From assembly GCA_946122785.1 (NCBI GenBank), contig CAMGYJ010000002.1, positions 67,481,703 to 67,545,702 on the forward strand: a stretch of DNA of 64,000 bases, written 5' to 3'. Of this stretch, positions 56,801-64,000 are shown piece after piece. The translations under genes and the position numbers were made by a program. The notes under the pieces were generated by a model, which was not told the origin of the DNA, did no database searches, and was given only the letters and a program-made list of their open reading frames with translations. Position 1 is the stretch's first letter; each line of letters opens with the position of its first letter. Origin of the DNA: Linum tenue. Its lineage: Eukaryota; Streptophyta; Magnoliopsida; Malpighiales; Linaceae.

Positions 56801-57883
56801 TGCAGCTGATCTTATTGAACTTTTTCCTGAAGTTGGCAACTCTATGAAAAAAATTGGTGTTCTTATCCCCTTTGCGAAGCCAAACTTCTCTAGATTTTTG
56901 CCGCCATGAGATCTCCAAGAGGTTGAGAAGCCTGCCAAGTTCCACTCTCTGAAGGTCTCTAGAAATCTTCATGTTGGTGTCGATAGGTGCTGATTCTTCG
57001 GCTCTGTCGATGTCGGATATGGCAGATAGTAGTTCACCAATTTTGACGTCAATTCTGCCGAAAACTTCTTTGTTCCAGGTTTTGATCATGTTTTTCAGGT
57101 GTTGCAATTGCTTGACCCAGCGGAAGATGTGCCCTTGGCCTTGCGTGTTGGAGTTGTACCATTCATCCATGCTTTCGAAAAACCTGCAGTCTTCGAGCCA
57201 CATATTTTCAAATCGCCATGGTCTATGGATGCGAGAATCAGTTCCCCATTTGAGGACGATAGGGTTGTGATCAGACTCGACTCGTTCTAGGGCCAGCAAG
57301 GAGCAGTCAGGGTATAGGGAGTCGAAATTTAGGGAGATGAGAGCTCTGTCGATGCGGGAAAAACTGTTGCTATCGCCTCCCCTGCTCCAAGTGAAACGAC
57401 TTCCGCTGAGGGGCAATTCCATCAAAGTGTTGTTGTCGATGAAGCTATTGAATTCCGACATCAGTTGCCCACTTCTTCTAACGCCTTGGTAGTCCTGGTG
57501 ACTCCGAACCAAGTTGAAATCTCCCATCAAACACAAGGGATCGATTTTCTGTTGACAGTAGTTGTTCAAATCACTGAGAAAATTGATCTTGTCTCCTCGT
57601 TCCTGCGGGCCATAAACAATGACCAGATTCCATATTTTGTTAGAAGAAAGATCCAAGAATTCCACGGCCAAGAAGTGATTGCTGATATGACTGGATAGAC
57701 GTTGGAAGGAGGATTGATCCCAAAGAACGATGATGCCCCCTGAGCTATTCACTGCTTCCTTAAAATTCCATCCGTAGTCTATTGATCCCCCAATGCTGCT
57801 GATGATGTTGTCGCTGCACTTATCAAGTTTGGTTTCAACCAGGCCGACGATCTTGGGATTCCGTCTTCTGATGATGCGTTTGA
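53817..57883 (-). mobile_element. L1-type LINE 2 inside DUF26 copy 10
   Basis: The plus-strand poly(T) (to 53823) followed by ATAATGGTG is the poly(A) end of a minus-strand element. TTCCCGT flanks it at 53810-53816 and 57884-57890, a 7-bp target duplication. It is 5'-truncated about 20 codons into ORF2, so it arrived incomplete. Same subfamily as LINE 3. Confidence 0.92.
54268..57883 (-). pseudogene. LINE 2 ORF2: truncated, one stop and one frameshift
   Basis: Starts inside the endonuclease domain (IIRRRNPKIVGLVETKL, GDFNLVR, SDHNPIVLKWG). It continues with reverse transcriptase (PGPDGFTWEFYK, LRPISLMGS, KIDIEKAFDNVNW, QGDSLSSGLF, catalytic LLFADDTLIF) and the zinc domain (CALCEKEEESADH). 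Breaks: TAG at 56226-56228 between SRKKS and KPGLM, where LINE 3 has Lys, and a one-base loss near 55086, after which the sequence continues in the next frame (LADNFPRVAAASSDP). The first codons of the longest open frame (MELSTG) come from the host gene, not the LINE. Confidence 0.9.
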
Positions 57884-58371
57884 TTCCCGTACTGAGCTCC
57901 ATCTTTGCCCGGGCACTTCTCGCGCATTATGTGACAATGATTAACGTAGGCTTCAACGGCGGTGTAATGATCATCACTGCTGAAGCTGCCCTCGATCCAC
58001 TGTGCGGTGCCTCCAACAAATGGTTTTGTAGTCCGACCGACTATGCCTTCCCAGACGCGCAGGACCAAGCATGTATTTTCGTCCCTCACACTGCAGGTGG
58101 GACCATGAGCACAAGAAGAATGTGCATAGGCAATTAGAGGACCATGGTGTTAGTAGGCCGGATCGCACTTTGCTCTGAGTGTGAGGGACGGAAATACTTG
58201 GTCCTGCGCGTCTGGTGGGAAGGCATAGTCGGTCGGACTACAGAACCATTCGTTGGAGGAACCGCACAGTGGATCGAGGGCAGCTTCAGCAGAGAAGATG
58301 ATCATTACACCGCCGTGGAAGCCTGCGTTGGTCGTTGTCAGAATTAGCGACGAAATCAGCACTGTGGCCAT
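57884..58371 (-). pseudogene. DUF26 copy 10, N-terminal piece with inverted insert
   Basis: From the ATG 58369-58371 (MATVLISSLILTTTNAG) the frame gives LDPLCGSSNEWFC and CDPAY, then a stop at 58150, then readable SSCAHGPTC. The next 30-odd bp of the family (DCLxRAT) are replaced by about 160 bp that encode the family's own N-terminal region on the opposite strand (INVGFNGGVMII, LDPLCGASNKWFC on the plus strand). After that comes IMREKCPGKDGAQYG up to the LINE. The usual first ATG and GA leader were deleted (58380). It is broken in four ways. 5-residue loop subtype. Confidence 0.85.
57936..58339. repeat. Foldback: inverted partial DUF26 duplication
   Basis: Arm 57936-58093 is the reverse complement of arm 58174-58339 with only scattered mismatches and two small gaps. 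The spacer of about 80 bp is normal gene sequence. A transcript from either strand could form a hairpin with a stem of about 160 bp that matches the signal-peptide and first-cysteine region of all copies. Confidence 0.88.
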
Positions 58372-59266
58372 TCGAGCATCCAATATTATGTGTTCTGAGT
58401 AAAGCGGCAATGATTTATAATGTTGGAAAATGGATGAATTTTGTGGCTTGCCATATTATAGCTTAGGAGTGGGATAGACAGCATTCTCTTCTTCATATTG
58501 TACTAATTGTGCGAGAAAATCCAAGCGTAGGAATTTTAGGTTAATTATCAGCTAACCTACAAATACCGCCTCTTCTGATCCCGTTACAAAACCCCGGCAG
58601 CAAGATACCCTAAAACATATCTCATAGACACATACGTACGCATCTTGCACATAAGTACTTCTGTGCCGGAATTCCAATTCATCCGAATAACAGCATTATA
58701 TGTTTATTAAAAAACAAAAACGAATAACAACATTATCAATTCATAGGAGTGGAAGACCTCGTTGTCATTGATGCCACTGCCGGCACTCAGATTTGTTTGC
58801 TGCATGTTATGAGCTTAGACGATCCTCTTAAAGGGTTCCGGGCCTATTCATTAATATACCCATTATTAAAGTGAGAAGTCTTTACTTGTTGCTTCTGTAT
58901 AATCACAAAGAGGAGCAACCAACTAATGATAATCTCGACTCGAGACAGGGTCCATCCAACCGAACACACATTCACATGTTGTCAAAATCCCCTTCCAAAA
59001 TTATACGAGACAATCTTCGAGTAACCTCTATTGACTGAGCACTATTTTTCCGTTGGTCAGTTGCGGAGGCAGTTTGCAAGAGGTTGGGTTTGGGGATCGA
59101 CGTTAACTCGTGATTAGACTAGTACACTCAAAAAAAATATTGTGGATATATAGCTTTAGGGTTACGAGATCAGGGATAGAGTGAGTATTAGGGATTTGAT
59201 AGATAAATGAAAAGAATTATGAATTTGAGAATTGAGATAGGAAGAACATAATTGGGGATTAGAAAA
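58372..59266 (-). repeat. Duplicated 5' flank of copy 10 and unassigned sequence
   Basis: 58380-58870 is the conserved upstream block (aaaatccaagcgtaggaatt, ggaattccaattcatccgaa). The rest, up to the MULE, is unrecognised. Confidence 0.6.
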
Positions 59267-60266
59267 GGATAATATTTAGCTCCAACCTGGGTTGGAGGAG
59301 CTCCCTGCAACCAGCTACTTGGGTGATTGGGATTGGTTCGAAATTCATGAGTATGCTTTCCATTAGTAACGGAAAGTAAACGGCAAATTTTTTTTTTTTT
59401 TTGGAAATCCAGCCCCAAATAACAAGAGAACAAAATAAAATATTTATATTTTGGGTTCAAGTTATGTTATGACTAATTTAAATAATTTATTAATTGAGAA
59501 ATTCGACTATAGTACAATGCTCTAATTTTATTGGGTGAATCCTAAACTATAGTTATATAACCACGAAACCTAAATAAACTAAAAAATAATAATTAATTGA
59601 TCCGATGAAGTAAATTAGAGTTCATCTAATGATCATATTGTATAAGTATGCTAGCTAGATGTGCACGGAAAAGCTAGTATAATATAATGAAATATTTTTT
59701 ATTAAATGGATACTATGTAAACTATTACGAATAATATATATCATAAGGTTTACATAATAAAGTACATAATTATCTTGTTCTCCGTGGTTAATCATTACGA
59801 ATAATATATGTCATCTGTGTTGTTTAAGTGATACATAATAAATTACTATCCATACATAAGGTTTGCATAGTGTATAATCATTAAGGAAAACTTTTATAAT
59901 ATTTTTTAAATTGATACATACAAAATAATTATTTGAGTTTAGTTTTAAAGAATTATATCTTTGAGTTTGTAAATTAAAATTTATGATATAATATTATATC
60001 TAATTTTTAATTAATTTATGATAATGTCATACGATAACCTAAACAAAATCCTCATGATTTATTTTGTTCTTGTGTTATATTATTTGTTTGGGGTTTTAAT
60101 AGAAAGGAACAGGTTGCATAAAAAAATTAGAAGTGGGAATTGCCGTTAGCTTTCCGTCCACAAGTTACAAAAGGAAAGCTTGTTAATGGATTTGGTCCAA
60201 TCCTTATCAGCCACGTAGCTGGTTGCAGGGAGCTCCTCCAACCCAGGTTGGAGCTAAATATTATCC
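59267..60266. mobile_element. 1.0-kb MULE with about 50-bp TIRs
   Basis: Ends GGATAATATTTAGCTCCAAC (left) and its inverted complement (right) extend over about 50 bp to CAACCAGCTAC. The exact 9-bp duplication ATTAGAAAA lies at 59258-59266 and 60267-60275. The AT-rich interior has no transposase. Confidence 0.92.
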
Positions 60267-60275
60267 ATTAGAAAA

Positions 60276-60703
60276 ATTAGAACAGGAATTGGGCAGAAGA
60301 AGAGAGAATGGCAGGTGGCCTTATGAGGGAGAAAAAGACGAGATTTAAAAGATTAGATAATAGAGAATTAGATAGATACTTTTCTTAATACTTCTTTGAT
60401 TGCTTATGACGAAAAATCAAAGTACATATTTATATTAAATAACTGGAATAAAATTGATAAATAATCTAATACGACTCGAATATTACTAACGCTACAATAA
60501 TTATTATACTATCATTAATAATATAAATCCCATAAAAACGTGTTTCTATCAATATTTGTACGTAAATATATAGTCTTAAACCAAGACCTCATATTCCCTA
60601 AACAAACAACATCCCCTTTTAAAATAGCCAAACCCATAACGGTGGAGCGACTTCATAATGAAACGTGATAAAACTACAACTATTTTCTATTAAATTATAT
60701 TAC
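60276..60703. other. AT-rich sequence without recognised features
   Basis: No gene, repeat boundary or RNA seen. Confidence 0.4.
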
Positions 60704-63700
60704 TTTTTTTTATAATGGTGAGAATTGCATTAGAAAAAAATAGTCTGAGGACAAGAAAAAAAAACAAAGAAGTCTCACAAGGCGTGAGTCCTCCAACAAA
60801 AACCAGAAAAAAAGGAAAAAGCGAACAAAAGAATCAAGGAGCTGAATGACAGCAGAGCGGCAACAAAACATAAGGCTAGTACGAAGGAGCCCCTGTCCAC
60901 ATCCTAAACAGTTAACCGAACATCCTCGAGCGACTAAAAAACTGAATCCGCGCCATCCAGCAGCCACCTCATAAGTTATCAATCTTGCCAAAAGCCGCCA
61001 ACCACTCCGCCACTGCACGAGAACTCCTCTGTTGGATGCACGCCTCGCTAAGATAAGAGTCCATGAAAATTCGCCGATTTCTTTCCAACCAAACATTCCA
61101 GCAAACAACATGAAGAGCGCAATACACAAACCACCTATCAGGGCTGTCTGGTTCGCTTATCTCCCACCTACGAATGGTTGAAAGAATGTCGCTAGAAGGG
61201 GGGACGACAAGTCTGCAAATAAGCTTGGTGCGAGCCCACACTTTCTTTACGAAATCACAATCAACAAAAATGTGATCAGCAGTCTCCTCGCAACGTGCAC
61301 ACAGAACACATCTACTCGCCAACGACCAGCCTATGCTTTTGAGGGTGTCCATCGTAAGGATCTTCCTGTGAGCGACCGTCCACATAAAGCAGTACACCTT
61401 AGGCGGAACTATCTTCCTCCAAACCGACTCAACAGGGAACTGCGACACACCTGGAAAAAGATTCCTCGACAGTGACCTGTACATGGAGCAAACGGAGAAA
61501 GATGACTCTGGGGACAGCGACCAGACGAGTCTGCTCGGTCCACAAGTCACTCGAGATGCATCAACAGAATCAAGTAACTCAAACAAAGAGACCCTTTCCC
61601 TCTCAGCCCCCCCCCCTCTCAAATTAATAGAAAGATTAATATCCCAATTAACTCTCTCACCTGAAAAAGAAACAATGTCAGAGACCCAGGCATTAGGACT
61701 TGTTGCGGCAGCAGCGACCCGAAGGAAAGTGTCTGCAAGAACCACTTCAGGGATCCAGCAATCGTGCCAAAAAGAAACTCCAGCGCCTCCCCCCGGATCG
61801 ATGTAAGCTCTCTTCCACCACGACCCATACTCACGAGAAATGGTCGCCCACACGGAACCGGCAAACCCATTTATACTTCTGCTACTTTGCCATTCTGAGT
61901 CTGCAGTCGGAAACTTGGTCGCAATAAGCTTCCTCCACCAACTGTTCCTCTCAACAGCGAACCTCCATAACCACTTGGAAAGCAAAGCTTTGTTGAAACA
62001 AGAAAGGTCCTTATTCCCCAAACCGCCATCCTCTTTCTCAGCTTTACAAAGATTCCATTTGACAAGGGGGATTCTCTGAGTCTCATTAGAACCACTCCAA
62101 ATAAACCGCCGTTGGATTTTCACGATTCTATTGATCACCGTTGTCGGGGCCTTAAGAAGGGAAAAGTAATAGACCGGTTGGCTGCTCAAAATGGAGCTAT
62201 TAAGAACCAAACGAGCCCCAAAAGAGAGGAGCCGCCCATTCCGACCCTCGAGGCGGCGCTGATACTTATCAATGACGGCGTCCCAGGTAGCAACAGCGTT
62301 CACCCTCGCCCCCAGCGGGAAGCCGAGGTACTTAGATGGATCCTTGCTCCACTTGCAACCGAAAATCGCGGCAAAGAAATCCGGGTCCGGAACATCTCCC
62401 ACAGTGAACATCATTGACTTATCAAGGTTGATTTTCAGCCCGGAGACTGCTTGAAAGCAGACGAGAGTTGCCAGGATGTGTAAGACCTGCTCATAGTTCG
62501 CCTCGCAGAAGATCAGAGTATCATCAGCAAATAGAAGGTGGGTCACCTCCTCCCTCCCTTCTGCCTCATTCATGCAAAAACCTTTGAGCAGCCCCTCATT
62601 CTGAAGCGAGGAAAGCATATATGAGAGAACATCCATAACAAGCACAAATAGTCCCGGGGAGAGCGGGTCACCTTGGCGGAGACCTTTCTGCATAGGGAAG
62701 AACCCTCTAGCCTCCCCATTGATTAGGGTAGAGATGACCGGGCTGCACATAGTACCGCGAATCCATTTCTGCCAGATAGAAGGAAAACCCAACTCCGAGA
62801 GAACTCTGAAAAGGCAGTCCCAACTCACATTGTCAAAGGCTTTCTCTATATCCAATTTCAGCATCAAACCAGGCTTCTTGCTTTTCCTTCTACTATCCAC
62901 TAATTCATCGGCAATGAGTCCCGCATCAGAGATCTGCCTTCCTTTGACCGAAGCAAACTGATTATCGGACACTAGTTTGGGAAGAAGATTACTGATTCTT
63001 CTGGCCAGCACCTTGCTAATCAGCTTATTAGTGCTTCCCATTAAACTTATAGGCTGCAAGTCCTTTATTTCATCCACTACATCTCTTTTCGGAACGAGAC
63101 ATAGGAAGGAATGGGCTGCACACTTAGGGAGAGTCCCAGATGAGTGAAATTCATTGAACACATTAACGATCTCTCCGCAGAAGAATGGCCAACATCTTTT
63201 GTAAAAATCCCACGAAAACCCATCCGGGCCCGGGGCCTTTCCACCATCACAGTCCTTGAGACTTTCCCATATTTCTTTCTCTGTGAAGCAATTTGTCAAG
63301 GAGTAGCCCTCCTCCACCGTCAACTTTCTGCTGGTGTATTGAGAGGGGAAGGGTCGCCTATGAACCTATTCCTTGAATTGATTTTCAAAATGCTCCACAA
63401 TCCCACTTGCCAGCGCCTCCCTGCCCTCCACCACCACCCCATTAATCCTAATGCATTCAATCAGGTTTAACTTCCTTCTATAGTTAGCTGCCCTGTGGAA
63501 AAAATTCGTGTTGCTGTCTCCAAGTCTTAACCACAATTCTTTGGATTTCTGTCTCCAAGAGATCTCCTGAAGAAAAAGTAACCTGCTTAGTTCTACTTTG
63601 AAACCATCACGAGCAGCTCCCTCATCAATAGATAGAGGTCTATCATCCTCAATCCTCTCCAGCTCGCGAATAGAACCAAGAAGAAGGTCAATCTTCTCAT

Positions 63701-64000
63701 TGACATTACCAAACACATCTTTGTTCCACACCTTAATCTTTCCTTTAAGGTCTTGCAGCCTCTTTGCCCACCGACAGATGGACCCTCTCCCACTGATCTC
63801 AGTCCTCATCCATTCAACCAATCCGCTATAGAATCTGTCATCCTCCAACCACATTGATTCAAACTTCCATAGCCGCCGAATTCTCTGGTTACCACCCCAT
63901 TTAATGATCAGGGGGTTATGATCGGACTCAATGCGTTCCAACGCCGAGAGGGTGCAGTCCGGGAACAAAGTATCAAAACTCGGAGAAACAAATGCCCGAT
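60704..64000 (-). mobile_element. L1-type LINE 3, runs off the window
   Basis: Poly(T) at 60704-60711 followed by TATAATGGTG is the poly(A) end of a minus-strand LINE. The 3' UTR and ORF2 fill the rest of the window. Its 5' part and target duplication lie outside. Confidence 0.9.
60969..64000 (-). pseudogene. LINE 3 ORF2 (partial at window edge), one nonsense codon
   Basis: The open frame enters from the right edge within the endonuclease domain (RAFVSPSFDTLFPDC, ESDHNPLIIKWGG). It continues through reverse transcriptase (PGPDGFSWDFYK, LQPISLMGS, KLDIEKAFDNVSW, QGDPLSPGLF, catalytic LLFADDTLIF) to the zinc domain (CVLCARCEETADH) and a stop at 60969. The only break is a TAG at 63366-63368 (FKE, stop, VHRRPF); the frame is the same on both sides. 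It is closely related to LINE 2 and less to LINE 1. Confidence 0.9.

Noticed and set aside
57884..57902. Start of the long LINE 2 frame at 57902 as a true ORF2 start
   Set aside because: These bases belong to the host DUF26 gene (its GAQYG codons in another frame). The LINE ends at 57883.
57835..58089. Minus-strand open frame of 84 codons as a new protein
   Set aside because: It is an antisense reading of the inverted DUF26 piece joined to DUF26 and LINE sequence; no family pattern in that frame.
57793..58137. Plus-strand frame with DUF26 similarity as a separate gene
   Set aside because: Its first 40-odd codons are antisense LINE; the similarity comes from the inverted insert. No leader or C-terminal half.
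59640..59680. CTAGT at about 59670 as a Helitron 3' end
   Set aside because: No GC-rich hairpin precedes it and no partner 5' end was seen.
1..64000. tRNA, rRNA or conserved ncRNA genes
   Set aside because: None recognised by eye. TGGTATCAGAGC occurrences are retrotransposon primer sites, not tRNA genes.

Overview
The window is nuclear DNA of a flowering plant. It is AT-rich and gene-poor, holds introns with GT/AG borders, and is packed with typical plant transposons: Ty1/copia, L1-type LINEs, CACTA, MULE, hAT MITEs, Helitrons and TRIMs. I cannot name the species from the sequence.

The native content is one tandem family, all on the minus strand. These are small intronless genes of about 138-155 codons for secreted proteins with ten cysteines. 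They match the ginkbilobin-2/DUF26 (Gnk2, stress-antifung) fold at AYxHSSC, CxxC, GAQYG, CC and RYE. Ten copies or remnants are visible. Intact: 9671-10138, 22637-23053, 42770-43201, 44381-44803 and, with a C-terminal extension, 46818-47270. Broken: 1325-1763 (one-base frameshift), 36496-38967 (split by a Helitron), 45338-45526 (truncated), 53505-53705 (decayed), and 53767-58371 (split by a LINE and carrying an inverted partial copy of itself). Each copy carries related flanks: a purine-rich (GA)n leader, a TATA element about 60-95 bp upstream of ATG, and farther upstream sequence. The block 22.3-30.1 kb is a duplicate of 46.5-53.2 kb, so each serves as an 'empty-site' record for insertions in the other.

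Layout. 0-10.5 kb: copies 1 and 2, a Helitron, a copia relic with a complete TRIM inside it, a tandem MITE dimer, and a 3.5 kb MULE holding a hAT MITE. 10.6-15.5 kb: LINE 1. 15.5-19.2 kb: a segment ending in a CACTA terminus that holds exon-like pieces of at least three unrelated host genes (SHMT, GP210, aldo-keto reductase). 19.7-22.2 kb: a long-TIR MULE and a Helitron end. 22.6-30 kb: copy 3, hAT MITEs and a 3.9 kb CACTA with a TNP-like gene. 30.9-36 kb: a young, nearly complete copia element. 36.5-42.2 kb: copy 4 split by a Helitron, then two related Helitrons facing each other as a giant palindrome. 42.7-47.3 kb: copies 5-8. 49.3-51.5 kb: a second TRIM and a Helitron with a LINE fragment inside. 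53.5-58.4 kb: copies 9 and 10 and LINE 2. 59.3-64 kb: a 1.0 kb MULE and LINE 3, which runs off the right edge.

The DUF26 genes probably act in the apoplast as defence lectins or antifungal proteins. That is inferred from the family. Two of the three residues that bind mannose in ginkbilobin-2 are replaced, so the ligand may differ. Boundaries marked approximate were set by eye.
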